Below are positions 18,750 to 27,520 of a stretch of 64,000 bases of DNA, piece by piece. The translations under genes and the position numbers were made by a program. Below the pieces are notes generated by a model. The model did not search any database. It was not told the origin of the DNA and saw nothing but the letters and a program-made list of their open reading frames with translations. Location: the NCBI RefSeq assembly GCF_022809775.1, contig NZ_CP094380.1, positions 2,703,501 to 2,767,500 of the forward strand, given 5' to 3'. The stretch's first letter is position 1; the number at the start of each line of letters is the position of its first letter. This DNA comes from Pseudodesulfovibrio tunisiensis. Lineage in GTDB: Bacteria; Desulfobacterota; Desulfovibrionia; Desulfovibrionales; Desulfovibrionaceae.

Positions 18750-20072
18750 ATGAAGAAAATCCGGTTGCTGCTGACTCTGGCGGTTCTGTTCCTGTTCCTT
18801 TTTCTGCCCCGGCAATCTCTGGCCGAGGCGGTTTCCGTGCTGGAAGTCGAGATTTCCGGCGCGATATCCCCGGCTTCCGAGGAGCTGCTTCAGGACGCGC
18901 TTGCCGAGTGCCGCGACAAGGGGCACGACCTGCTGCTTGTCCGGCTGGACACGCCCGGCGGCCTCGGCGAGTCCATGCGCAACATGGTCAAGCTCATGCT
19001 CAACGCGCCTGTGCCCGTGGCCGTGTGGGTCGGTCCGCCCGGGGCAAGGGCTGCGTCGGCCGGCGTGTTTCTGGTCGCGGCCTCGGCCGTGGCGGGCATG
19101 GCGCCGCAAACCACGATTGGCGCGGCCTCGCCCGTGGGACTGGGGGGCGAGGAGATCAACAAGACCATGGCCTCCAAGGTGGTCAACGACATGGAGAGCC
19201 TGGTGCGTGGCGTGGCCGAGTCGCACGGCAGGAATGCGGCATGGTATTCGGATGCGGTGCGCCACAGCGTGAGCATCACGGATTCCGAGGCGCTGGAAAA
19301 GAACGTGGTGGAATTCGTGGCCCGGTCCGTGAACGAGTTTCTGGTCAAGGCGGGGGAGAAGGGCATCCTGTTCAAGGGCAATACCCTGACCTTTTCCGAG
19401 GCCGATCTGAGCATGACCCGATTCGTGCCCACGTTTCGGCACGAGTTCCTTTCCTGGCTTCTGCATCCCCAGATCGCGTATCTGCTGCTTCTCGGCGGCA
19501 TGATGGGCCTGTTCATCGAACTGACCCATCCGGGCACGGTCTTCCCCGGGGTGTTCGGCGGACTTTGCCTGCTGCTGGCCCTGTTCGCCCTGTCCGTGCT
19601 ACCTACGAACATCACCGGGCTGCTCCTGATCCTGTTCGGGCTGGTGCTTTTCATTCTGGAGATCAAGATAACCAGTTACGGCATGCTCAGCGTGGCCGCC
19701 GTGGTCTCCCTGTTTCTCGGATCGGTCATCCTGTTTCGGGATGAATACGGCACCATCAGCATTCCCATCTCGTTCATCGTCTGGCCCGTTGCCCTGATCT
19801 CTCTGGTCATGATCCTGCTCGTCACTCTGGTGGTCCGCGCCCAGCGCAGACCGTCGCCCATGCGCGACGATGTGGTCGGTCTGGTCGGGGAAGTGCGTCA
19901 ATGGGAGGGAAATTCCGGTCAGATTTTCGTCAGAGGCGAAATTTGGGCCGCAAAGGGGGCTCTGAGCGATTTTCCCCTTTCCCGCGGGTCAAAGGTCAAG
20001 ATAATCGCAAGAAACGGCCTGAAGCTCGAAATCGTGCCGAAGGCTCAGGAACCCTTGCAGGACAAGGGCTGA
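18750..20072 (+). CDS. NfeD-family membrane-bound ClpP-class serine protease
   Basis: A 440-residue long-form NfeD protein. A signal peptide (about residues 1-25) precedes a ClpP-like protease domain: [14 protein letters not shown], then Ser103 in [16 protein letters not shown] as likely nucleophile and Lys144 (KVVND) as likely general base, as in the archaeal 1510-type proteases. Several transmembrane segments occupy about 255-375, and the C-terminal OB-fold NfeD domain ([19 protein letters not shown] to [16 protein letters not shown]) ends the protein. Long NfeD proteins are always found beside a stomatin-like protein, and that gene follows 16 bases downstream. GGAGG precedes the ATG. Confidence 0.92.
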   Translation: MKKIRLLLTLAVLFLFLFLPRQSLAEAVSVLEVEISGAISPASEELLQDALAECRDKGHDLLLVRLDTPGGLGESMRNMVKLMLNAPVPVAVWVGPPGARAASAGVFLVAASAVAGMAPQTTIGAASPVGLGGEEINKTMASKVVNDMESLVRGVAESHGRNAAWYSDAVRHSVSITDSEALEKNVVEFVARSVNEFLVKAGEKGILFKGNTLTFSEADLSMTRFVPTFRHEFLSWLLHPQIAYLLLLGGMMGLFIELTHPGTVFPGVFGGLCLLLALFALSVLPTNITGLLLILFGLVLFILEIKITSYGMLSVAAVVSLFLGSVILFRDEYGTISIPISFIVWPVALISLVMILLVTLVVRAQRRPSPMRDDVVGLVGEVRQWEGNSGQIFVRGEIWAAKGALSDFPLSRGSKVKIIARNGLKLEIVPKAQEPLQDKG

Positions 20073-20088
20073 GACAAAGGAGACACCC

Positions 20089-20850
20089 ATGTATTTGCCT
20101 GCTGTCATCATTCTCGGGTTGGTTATCGCCTTTCTGGCGTCCGCGCTGCGTGTTTTGAACGAATATGAACGGGGAGTGATTTTTCGGCTTGGCCGCTGCA
20201 TCGGTCACAAGGGCCCCGGACTCATCATCCTGATTCCGGTCGTCGATCGCATGACCAAGGTCTCGCTCCGCATCCTGACCCTTGATGTGCCGAATCAGGA
20301 TGTCATTACCCGGGACAACGTGAGTGTGAAGGTGAACGCGGTGGTCTATTTCCGCGTGGTGGACCCGGTCAAGGCGATTCTGGAAATCGAGGATTTTTTG
20401 TTCGCGACCTCCCAGCTTGCCCAAACCACCTTGCGTAGCGTATGTGGTGGCGTCGAGCTTGACGAACTCCTGTCCCACCGGGACAAGGTCAACTCCCAGA
20501 TCCAGACCATTCTGGACGAGCACACCGACCCGTGGGGAATCAAGGTGAGCACCGTGGAGGTCAAGTACATCGATCTGCCGCAGGAAATGCAGCGCGCCAT
20601 GGCCAAGCAGGCCGAGGCCGAGCGCGAACGCCGCGCCAAGGTCATTGGAGCGGAAGGGGAGTTTCAGGCCGCATCCAAGCTGACCGAAGCCGCCCAGATC
20701 ATCAGCGCGTACCCCGAAGCCCTGCAGCTCAGATATTTGCAGACCATGCGGGAAATGGCGTCCGAAAGCAGGACCGCCACGGTCATCCCGGTCCCGCTGG
20801 ACCTTCTCAATATCCTGTCCCCGGGCAGGAAGGACACTGAAACAAAATAG
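20089..20850 (+). CDS. Slipin/stomatin-like SPFH-domain membrane protein
   Basis: A 253-residue slipin: one N-terminal membrane segment (about residues 2-22), then the SPFH domain ([58 protein letters not shown]) and a C-terminal Ala/Glu-rich coiled coil ([22 protein letters not shown]). Such proteins form ring oligomers in membrane microdomains and are substrates or partners of the neighbouring NfeD protease. The gene starts 16 bases after nfeD with AAGGAG upstream, and the epimerase gene follows 13 bases after it. Confidence 0.93.
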   Translation: MYLPAVIILGLVIAFLASALRVLNEYERGVIFRLGRCIGHKGPGLIILIPVVDRMTKVSLRILTLDVPNQDVITRDNVSVKVNAVVYFRVVDPVKAILEIEDFLFATSQLAQTTLRSVCGGVELDELLSHRDKVNSQIQTILDEHTDPWGIKVSTVEVKYIDLPQEMQRAMAKQAEAERERRAKVIGAEGEFQAASKLTEAAQIISAYPEALQLRYLQTMREMASESRTATVIPVPLDLLNILSPGRKDTETK

Positions 20851-20863
20851 GAAGAACCACGGA

Positions 20864-21871
20864 ATGAAGATTCTTGTCACCGGCGCCGCCGGATTCATCG
20901 GGTTCCATCTGTCCCGGCGTCTTCTGGCGGACGGCCACACGGTTGTCGGCCTCGACATCCTGAACGATTATTACGACGTGAACGTCAAGCTGGCCCGGCT
21001 GGACATCCTCAAGCAGTCCCCGGCCTTCACTTTCGTCAAGATCGATCTGGCCGACGACAAGGCCATGGCCGATCTGTTTGCTGCCGAGAAGTTCACCCAT
21101 GTGGTCAATCTCGCGGCGCAGGCAGGCGTGCGCTACAGCATCGAGAATCCCAAGGCCTACATCGATTCCAACGTGGTCGGTTTTCTCAACGTGCTGGAAG
21201 GGTGCCGTCACAACAAGGTCGAACACCTTGTGTACGCTTCGTCCAGCTCGGTCTACGGCCTGAACACCGAGATGCCCCTGTCTCCGCACAAGGGCGTCGA
21301 CCATCCCATGAGCCTGTATGCGGCCACCAAGAAATCCAACGAGATGATGGCCCACTCCTACAGCAATCTCTACGATCTGCCCACCACGGGCCTGCGCTTC
21401 TTCACGGTCTACGGCCCCTGGGGCAGGCCGGACATGGCGCTTTTCCTGTTCACCAAGAACATCATCGAGGAAAAGCCCATCAACGTGTTCAACTACGGCA
21501 GGATGCGCCGAGACTTCACCTACATCGACGACATCGTGGAAGGGGTGGTGCGCGTGGTTGCCAATACGGCCAAGCCCAACCCGGACTGGGACGGCAACAA
21601 CCCGGACCCGTGCTCCAGCTCGGTGCCGTACAGGGTGTACAACATCGGCAACAACAAGGTGGTCGAGCTTTCCGAATACATCGAGACCATCGAGAAGGTC
21701 GTGGGCAAGAAAGCCATCTACAACTATATGCCCATGCAGCCCGGCGACGTTCCGGCCACCGAGGCCAACGTGGACGATCTGGTGCGCGACGTGGGATTCA
21801 AGCCCGACACCACCATCGAGTACGGCATCACCAAATTCATCGAGTGGTATCGCGACTATTACAAGGCATAG
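20864..21871 (+). CDS. NAD-dependent sugar-nucleotide epimerase (UDP-glucuronate 4-epimerase type)
   Basis: A 335-residue extended short-chain dehydrogenase. The NAD-binding [14 protein letters not shown] is at the N terminus, the catalytic Tyr-x3-Lys is in [11 protein letters not shown] (about residues 149-159), and [12 protein letters not shown] plus [11 protein letters not shown] are typical of UDP-glucuronate 4-epimerases that make UDP-galacturonate for surface polysaccharides. Substrate assignment is by family likeness only. AGGAAG precedes the ATG, and the 13-base gap to the slipin gene suggests read-through, although function is not linked. A terminator follows at 21941. Confidence 0.9.
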   Translation: MKILVTGAAGFIGFHLSRRLLADGHTVVGLDILNDYYDVNVKLARLDILKQSPAFTFVKIDLADDKAMADLFAAEKFTHVVNLAAQAGVRYSIENPKAYIDSNVVGFLNVLEGCRHNKVEHLVYASSSSVYGLNTEMPLSPHKGVDHPMSLYAATKKSNEMMAHSYSNLYDLPTTGLRFFTVYGPWGRPDMALFLFTKNIIEEKPINVFNYGRMRRDFTYIDDIVEGVVRVVANTAKPNPDWDGNNPDPCSSSVPYRVYNIGNNKVVELSEYIETIEKVVGKKAIYNYMPMQPGDVPATEANVDDLVRDVGFKPDTTIEYGITKFIEWYRDYYKA

Positions 21872-21940
21872 TCTGTGATCCCGTGTGATCGTTCATGCCG
21901 TGCTCACGGCGTGAGTTGCAGCGGGAAAAGCGAGCAGACA

Positions 21941-21974
21941 ACGGGGATGGTCTCAGGATCGTCCCCGTTTTTTT
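21941..21974 (+). terminator. Rho-independent terminator after the epimerase gene
   Basis: ACGGGGA (21941-21947) pairs with TCCCCGT (21962-21968) and is followed by a run of T. It lies about 70 bases after the stop codon. Confidence 0.75.
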
Positions 21975-22182
21975 GTGCCTGAAACAAGAGAGAAAGGCCG
22001 GGTTTCCCCTTTTCCGACTCAGGAGGAATCAGGGGGGAGGAACGGAGTGACTTTGGGCAGAATTTCGTTGTTCGGGCTGATGCCTCAGCTCTGTTTTTTT
22101 TGCTTCCGTTGACGTGAAAAACGGTTTTGCATCTTGCCAAGATTCTGTTTTCGTTCTACCCACAGGGCAGGCGTACTGCGAT

Positions 22183-22198
22183 TGTTTCACGTGAAACA
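22183..22198. promoter_or_regulatory. parS: parS centromere site 1
   Basis: TGTTTCACGTGAAACA is an exact copy of the palindromic chromosomal parS consensus bound by ParB. It lies about 90 bases upstream of parA. Confidence 0.95.
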
Positions 22199-22219
22199 GT
22201 GATGATCAGATCATGAGAA

Positions 22220-22235
22220 TGTTTCACGTGAAACA
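22220..22235. promoter_or_regulatory. parS: parS centromere site 2
   Basis: A second exact TGTTTCACGTGAAACA, 37 bases from the first and 50 bases before parA. A smaller palindrome ATGATCAGATCAT lies between them at 22202-22214. Being directly in front of parA, ParB binding here could also repress the operon. Confidence 0.95.
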
Positions 22236-22285
22236 GTGATCATCATCCGGTCAACGTTGACGACGAGCAAAGAGAGGGACTTTTC

Positions 22286-23062
22286 GTGGCTAGACGCATT
22301 GTCATTGCCAATCAGAAAGGCGGAGTGGGGAAGACCACCACAGCGGTCAATCTTGCGGCGTCCTTGGCCGTCATGGAGCAGAAGGTGCTTCTGGTGGACT
22401 GCGATCCTCAGGGAAACGCGTCCAGCGGTCTGGGGTTCTATCCTCAGGACCAGCGCGAAAACGTCTACTCCGTGCTGTTCGAACCAAAGAACATTCACAA
22501 GGCCATCTACGAAACCGGCATTCCGTTTCTGCGCATTCTGCCCGGTACTCAGAATCTTGTGGGGGCGGAACTGGAGCTTGTGGACAAGCTGGGCCGGGAA
22601 TACTACCTCAAGGACCTGCTCATGGAGGTGGACGGGGAATTCGATTACATTCTGATCGACTGCCCACCGTCGCTCGGACTGCTCACGGTCAATGCCTTGT
22701 GCGCCGGGAACGAGCTTCTGGTGCCGCTTCAGTGCGAGTATTACGCACTGGAGGGCATTGCGCAGTTGCTTATGACGTACGAACTGGTGCGCAAGCGGCT
22801 CAATCAGGATCTGGACATCCTCGGCGTGGTGCTGACCATGTACGATGCCCGCAACAGGCTTTCCTGGCAGGTCAAGAACGAGGTGCGCAGGGCATTCCCC
22901 CAGCATCTGTTCGAGACCATCATTCCCCGCAACGTACGGCTTTCCGAGGCGCCGAGCTTTGGCAAGCCCGTGATCAATTACGATATAAAATCCAAGGGCG
23001 CGGAAGCCTATCTGGCTCTGGCGCAGGAAGTGGCGAGGAGTCACACCGTGGGCGCGGCATGA
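22286..23062 (+). CDS. parA: ParA/Soj chromosome-partitioning ATPase
   Basis: A 258-residue small ParA of the chromosomal Soj type. The deviant Walker A KGGVGKTT lies at residues 10-17 with the signature Lys, followed by VLLVDCDPQGNASSGLG and IDCPPSLGLLTVNAL. It dimerises on DNA with ATP and moves or anchors ParB-parS complexes. There is no N-terminal DNA-binding extension. GTG 22286 is chosen because it has GAGAGGGA upstream and gives the family start MARRIVIANQKGG. Two parS sites precede it; parB lies 569 bases downstream, separated by an opposite-strand gene. Confidence 0.96.
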   Translation: MARRIVIANQKGGVGKTTTAVNLAASLAVMEQKVLLVDCDPQGNASSGLGFYPQDQRENVYSVLFEPKNIHKAIYETGIPFLRILPGTQNLVGAELELVDKLGREYYLKDLLMEVDGEFDYILIDCPPSLGLLTVNALCAGNELLVPLQCEYYALEGIAQLLMTYELVRKRLNQDLDILGVVLTMYDARNRLSWQVKNEVRRAFPQHLFETIIPRNVRLSEAPSFGKPVINYDIKSKGAEAYLALAQEVARSHTVGAA

Positions 23063-23093
23063 AAAAACGCCTCCCGAAGAAATCGGGAGGCGC
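23062..23093 (-). terminator. Rho-independent terminator for the zinc-ribbon gene
   Basis: CGCCTCCCGA (23068-23077) pairs with TCGGGAGGCG (23083-23092); on the minus strand it is followed by six T residues. The stem begins right after the parA stop, so it may also slow parA transcription. Confidence 0.85.
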
Positions 23094-23110
23094 TTTGCAG
23101 GGCGGGGCGA

Positions 23111-23533
23111 TTAGTAGCGGCCTTCCTTGCCGGCCGTTTTCTCAGCCTGATAGGGCGAGCATTCGGCCTTGATGTAATCCTTGAAATGTTTTTTGACGAT
23201 CTTGGCCTTGCAGGTCTGGCAGGTGAAGGATACCAGTCCGGCCAGATTGGCCGAGGAGAGTCGAAACTTGCGCGGTTCGTCGGCGGACCAGTCCTCGGTC
23301 TGGTTGCCGCAACATTCGCAGGTCACATCCATGTCGACAGGGTAGGGAAAGTCCCAGTACTGCTTGAGCAGCTCCCAGTCGGCAACGGGTTCTGGTTTTT
23401 CCGGCTCGGGCGCGGCGCAGCCGAGTTCCTTGGTGACGTGTTTCTTTACCGTGATCCAGGCCTCGGCGTTCAGCAGGGCTCCGATGAGGTTGCCGTGCTC
23501 GTCAAACAATTCGGTGACATGCTCATTGGACAT
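23111..23533 (-). CDS. Unknown protein with zinc-ribbon-like cysteine pairs, between parA and parB
   Basis: A 140-residue soluble protein I cannot assign. Cysteines C72, C74, C75 (CECCGNQ) and C105, C108 (CQTCK) are spaced as two knuckles of a zinc ribbon, with a further C125 near the end. The N-terminal 35 residues (VTELFDEHGNLIGALLNAEAW) look like a small beta-strand module that resembles the start of some antitoxin-like or transcription-factor proteins, but this is weak. GGAG lies six bases before the ATG. It has its own terminator, and it runs against parA and parB, which is unusual for a par locus. Confidence 0.7.
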   Translation of the reverse strand: MSNEHVTELFDEHGNLIGALLNAEAWITVKKHVTKELGCAAPEPEKPEPVADWELLKQYWDFPYPVDMDVTCECCGNQTEDWSADEPRKFRLSSANLAGLVSFTCQTCKAKIVKKHFKDYIKAECSPYQAEKTAGKEGRY

Positions 23534-23630
23534 GAAAATCTCCGGTTCGGTTGCGTTATACGTATCATCCGTCCGGGTTATAGGCATTCCGGCCCAAGGG
23601 GGCAAGTGCCAAACGCAAGGAGAGTTGCAG

Positions 23631-24560
23631 ATGTCGTTAGGTAACAAGGGATTGGGTCGCGGACTGGACGCACTGCTCGGCGGCGTGCGCGAGGAAGAGG
23701 CCAAGGGAACGGATTCCTCGGAAATCCTCATGGTTCCGGTCTCGAACATCATTCCCAATCCGCACCAGCCCCGGCGAACCTTTGCCCCGGAGGCGCTTGA
23801 GGACCTGGCAGCCTCCATCAGTACGCGCGGCGTGCTCCAGCCCGTGCTGGTCCGGCCTCTCAGGGACGGCAGATATGAACTCGTGGCGGGCGAACGCAGG
23901 CTGCGCGCCTCCAAGCTGGCCAAGCTGACCGAGATTCCCACCCTTGTCAGGGAAATGACCGATCAGGAAAGTCTGGCCATTGCCCTGATCGAGAATCTGC
24001 AGCGCGAGGACCTGAATCCTGTTGAAGAGGCGCTCGGCTACCAGCAGCTGCAGAAACAGTTCGGTCTGAGTCAGGACGAGCTTGCCCGTCAGGTGGGCAA
24101 GAGCCGATCCGCAATTGCCAACTCCCTGCGTCTGCTCAACCTGCCCGAATCGATCCGTACCGCCATTCAGGACAACGAAATTTCCGCAGGCCACGGCAGA
24201 GCGCTGATGATGGTGGCCGAAGCCGAGCCCCAGTCGGAACTGCATCGCCGCATCGTGGAAAACGGATTGACCGTGCGTCAGGCCGAGGCACAGGCCGCGT
24301 TCTGGAAGGAACACCAGCGACTGCCCGGTGCGGAAGAGGTGGGCAAGGCCGGGACCGCGCGTTCCAGGCAGGCCCCCAGACCGCTGCATCCCCGTCTGGA
24401 CGCATTTCAGGGCGCGTTTTCCCAGCAGTTCGGTTTGGAAGGATTGCAGATGAAGATGTCCGGAACGCCGAAAAAGGGCAGGATTACGATTCAGTACAAG
24501 GACGAAGAGACATTGCGGTCCTTTGCCGAGAAATTGGGGATCACATTTTCGGAGGAATAG
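23631..24560 (+). CDS. parB: ParB/Spo0J chromosome-partitioning CTPase
   Basis: A 309-residue ParB. The start GLGRGLDALLGG is the conserved ParA-stimulating N terminus. The CTP-binding region shows NPHQPRRTF (about residue 43) and GRYELVAGERRLRASKLA then IENLQREDLNPVEEALGYQQL, and the helix-turn-helix for parS follows (LSQDELARQVGKSRSAIANSLRLL, about 143-166). The C-terminal dimer domain ends ITIQYKDEETLRSFAEKLGI. AAGGAGAG precedes the ATG. parS sites are about 1.4 kb upstream. Confidence 0.96.
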   Translation: MSLGNKGLGRGLDALLGGVREEEAKGTDSSEILMVPVSNIIPNPHQPRRTFAPEALEDLAASISTRGVLQPVLVRPLRDGRYELVAGERRLRASKLAKLTEIPTLVREMTDQESLAIALIENLQREDLNPVEEALGYQQLQKQFGLSQDELARQVGKSRSAIANSLRLLNLPESIRTAIQDNEISAGHGRALMMVAEAEPQSELHRRIVENGLTVRQAEAQAAFWKEHQRLPGAEEVGKAGTARSRQAPRPLHPRLDAFQGAFSQQFGLEGLQMKMSGTPKKGRITIQYKDEETLRSFAEKLGITFSEE

Positions 24561-24714
24561 GGCGTAGCCCCGCGGAAAACATGTTGCAGTGTTTGCGGTT
24601 CGTGATCCGCTCATGAGAATCCCGACCGGATGCCGGGCGGAAATCCATGTCGGTACAGGTGCTGATCATGTGCCTGAACAAGAAAAAATCTACAGCCAGG
24701 ATAACGAAATAGAT

Positions 24715-25731
24715 ATGCCTCTCAGCAAAATCAGACAAGCGGTCAAGGCGCTGGCCGGACACAGGGTGATGATTGTGGGCGACCTCATGCTTGACCATTA
24801 TCTGATCGGGCAGTGTGATCGCATCTCGCCCGAGGCTCCGGTGCCCGTGGTGCGTGTGCGCGATGAGAACGTGGTGCTCGGCGGAGCCGGAAACGTGGCC
24901 CGGAACATAGCAGCTCTGGGCGGCTCGCCCCTGCTGGTCGCTGCCGTGGGCAATGACCCGGACGGCAAGATACTGCAGGACCTGTGCGTTCGGGCGGACA
25001 TTGCCACCAGACTGATTCGGGAATCGGATCGACCCACCACCAAGAAGACCAGAATCATGGCGCAAAATCAGCAGGTGGTGCGCGTGGATCACGAGCGGTC
25101 CGCCCCCCTCGGGCAGGATTCGCTGGATCAGCTCTTCAACTATCTGCAAGCCGAGATTGCGGAATATCCGGTCGTGATTCTGTCGGACTACGGCAAGGGG
25201 TTCATTTCCCGCGAGTTCATGGATCGGTTCATGGCGCTGGTCGCGGAGACCTCGCCGCGTCCTCTGGTGCTGGTGGATCCCAAGACCGTGAACTACGACC
25301 TGTACACGGGCGTGGACCTGCTCACCCCGAATACCAAGGAAGCCGGAGAGGGCGCGGGCATTCTCGTGGATGGCCGGGCATCCGTGGTGCGTGCCGGGGA
25401 GCTGCTCTTTGATCGGCTGGACTGCCACAACCTGCTCATCACCCTTGGCGGCGACGGCATGGCCCTGTTCGAGGGACGCGACCATGTGTGCCGGATTCCG
25501 ACTTTTGCGCAAAAAGTGTTTGACGTTACTGGTGCCGGGGATACGGTTATTGCAACTGTGGCCCTGGCCCTGTCTGCCGGAAGCGACCTGCTTACCGCCT
25601 GCACCGTGGCCAATTATGCCGCAGGTATCGTGGTGGGGCAGGTCGGTGCCGCCTCCACCTCCCGTTCCGAGTTGCTCGAAGCGGTGAACGAGCTGCCGGA
25701 ACCGAGCATCGAGCAATGGAAAAGCGCTTGA
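24715..25731 (+). CDS. D-glycero-beta-D-manno-heptose-7-phosphate kinase (RfaE1/HldA-type PfkB kinase)
   Basis: A 338-residue PfkB-family kinase. It matches the kinase half of HldE: VMIVGDLMLDHYLIG, DRISPEAPVPVVRV, VVLGGAGNVARNIAALG, and the catalytic GAGDTVIATVALAL (about residues 265-278) with the base Asp. It would phosphorylate heptose-7-phosphate on C1 for LPS core synthesis. The nucleotidyltransferase half of bifunctional HldE is absent, so an hldC/rfaE2 gene is expected elsewhere. The frame opens at 24589, but ATG 24715 fits the family N terminus; its ribosome site is poor, so the start is uncertain. Confidence 0.88.
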   Translation: MPLSKIRQAVKALAGHRVMIVGDLMLDHYLIGQCDRISPEAPVPVVRVRDENVVLGGAGNVARNIAALGGSPLLVAAVGNDPDGKILQDLCVRADIATRLIRESDRPTTKKTRIMAQNQQVVRVDHERSAPLGQDSLDQLFNYLQAEIAEYPVVILSDYGKGFISREFMDRFMALVAETSPRPLVLVDPKTVNYDLYTGVDLLTPNTKEAGEGAGILVDGRASVVRAGELLFDRLDCHNLLITLGGDGMALFEGRDHVCRIPTFAQKVFDVTGAGDTVIATVALALSAGSDLLTACTVANYAAGIVVGQVGAASTSRSELLEAVNELPEPSIEQWKSA

Positions 25732-25847
25732 TGAACACAATTCATTGCAACAGATATCACGCATGAATTCTGCTGTTTGGCTGTTTTCCGCAATGTTCTT
25801 CAATTCATTCTGAGCCAACCGGAGCCCGTGCGTGTCAGGAGGCGTGA

Positions 25848-27164
25848 ATGTCCAGGAAGCCCATTTGCATAGACACGGAAATTCCGAATCTCGGCACGGC
25901 CAAGATTCCCAATCCCATGACGCCTGTACGGTTCACGGATGACAGCAAGCCCATCAAGCTGATGCTGACGTCCGAAGAATTGTCCGAACTGGATGCGGAA
26001 ACGCTTCCTTTGAAAATGGAAAAGGCCGGGCCGCGCGAAAAGCTGTATTTCGACCCGTCCAAGACCAAATGCGCCATCGTCACCTGTGGCGGCCTGTGTC
26101 CCGGCATCAACGACGTGATTCGCGCCGTGGTCATGGAGGCCTTCTATCATTACGGAATCCGCAGCGTGCTCGGCATCCGTTTCGGTCTGAAGGGATTCAT
26201 TGCGGAGCACGGATACAGCGTCAAGGAACTGACTCCCGAGGCCGTGTCCTCGATCCATCAGTTCGGCGGAACCATTCTCGGCTCGTCGCGCGGGCCGCAG
26301 TCGCCCGTGGATATCGTGGACTCCCTCGAACGCATGAACGTGAACGTGCTGTTCATGATCGGCGGCGATGGCACCATGCGCGCCGCTTCCGGAATTGTTG
26401 ACGAAATCTCCAAACGCAACCGCAAGATTTCCGTGATCGGCATCCCCAAGACCATCGACAACGACATCAATTTCGTGTCCCGCTCCTTCGGCTTCGACAC
26501 GGCCGTGGAAAAGGCCACCGAGGCCATCCAGTGCGCACATGTCGAGGCCACGGGCGTCGACTACGGCGTGGGACTGGTCAAGCTCATGGGCCGCGAATCC
26601 GGATTCATTGCAGCACAGGCCACACTGGCGCTTCAGGAAGTCAATTTCGTGCTCGTCCCGGAAAGTCCCTTTGAACTGGAAGGGGAGAACGGGTTTCTCG
26701 CCGCTCTGGAGCGCCGTCTGGACTGCCGTGGGCATGCCCTGATCGTCTGCGCCGAGGGCGCGGGCCAGAATCTCGTGGAGGGAACCCGGGAGCGCGACGC
26801 CTCGGGCAATCCCGTGCTCGCGGACATATGCACCCTGCTCAAGAAGCGCATCAAGCAGCACTTCAAGGACAATGGGCGTGATCTGGTCATGAAGTTCATT
26901 GATCCGAGCTACATCATCCGGTCCGTGCCTGCCAATGCAAATGACCGCATCTACTGCGGATTTCTGGGCCAGAGCGCGGTGCATGCCGCCATGGCCGGGA
27001 AGACCGGCATGGTCGTGTCCCTGCTCAAGTCTTCGCTCGTGCATCTGCCGCTGCCGCTGGTCACGGCCAAGCGCAAGAAGCTCAACCTCTCCTCCGACTA
27101 CTGGCGATCCGTGGTGGAAACAACCGGACAGGCAGGCTATTTCGCTTGCCGGAATGGAAAGTGA
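25848..27164 (+). CDS. ATP-dependent 6-phosphofructokinase (group with PPi-PFK-like length)
   Basis: A 438-residue phosphofructokinase of the long group related to plant and spirochaete enzymes. Motifs: CGGLCPGINDVIRAVV (residues about 80-95), IGGDGTMRAA with GGDGT at 172-176, and PKTIDNDINF at 200-209. Gly in GGDGT, instead of the Asp found in pyrophosphate-dependent enzymes, supports use of ATP. The role is fructose-6-phosphate phosphorylation in glycolysis. GGAGG precedes the ATG by about six bases. An inverted partial copy of the dispersed repeat follows the gene. Confidence 0.9.
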   Translation: MSRKPICIDTEIPNLGTAKIPNPMTPVRFTDDSKPIKLMLTSEELSELDAETLPLKMEKAGPREKLYFDPSKTKCAIVTCGGLCPGINDVIRAVVMEAFYHYGIRSVLGIRFGLKGFIAEHGYSVKELTPEAVSSIHQFGGTILGSSRGPQSPVDIVDSLERMNVNVLFMIGGDGTMRAASGIVDEISKRNRKISVIGIPKTIDNDINFVSRSFGFDTAVEKATEAIQCAHVEATGVDYGVGLVKLMGRESGFIAAQATLALQEVNFVLVPESPFELEGENGFLAALERRLDCRGHALIVCAEGAGQNLVEGTRERDASGNPVLADICTLLKKRIKQHFKDNGRDLVMKFIDPSYIIRSVPANANDRIYCGFLGQSAVHAAMAGKTGMVVSLLKSSLVHLPLPLVTAKRKKLNLSSDYWRSVVETTGQAGYFACRNGK

Positions 27165-27237
27165 TGCTGCCTTTGGCAGCATGGGGAGATGTGGAAAAAT
27201 CATTCAAGGGAAACAACCCAAAAAAGAGAATCCTTTG

Positions 27238-27397
27238 GACCACCTGTTTCGGGAATTGAAAGAGCCCGGAGGCATGTCCCGGCAGGGCATGACTCCGGGC
27301 TCTTTCAATTCCCGAAACGGAATGGGGATCCAAGGGGCCGTGCTCCTTGGCGCGTCCGGGCAGGGCCCGACCCGCCCCCGGGAGGGTCGCCGAAGGC
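27238..27397 (-). repeat. Dispersed repeat, copy 2 (partial, inverted)
   Basis: This copy reads on the minus strand. It has the end sequence GCCTTCGGCGACC (27385-27397 on the plus strand as its complement), the GC-rich block with GGCCCCTTGGATCCCC, and the long hairpin at 27246-27318 with a perfect 25-bp stem. The second half seen in copies 1 and 3 (CTACGCCGCC stem and the other terminal repeat) is missing or too decayed to see; faint likeness continues to about 27195. Confidence 0.85.
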
Positions 27398-27520
27398 CCT
27401 TCAAAGATGAAATTCCGCAAATCTGTCTCTTTACCGGCATTGTGAAACTTGCCATAGTGATTTGTGGAACGAATCCATAATCCGTGGAGTGCCCGTACCT
27501 TCGCTGCAGGAGATGCTCAT

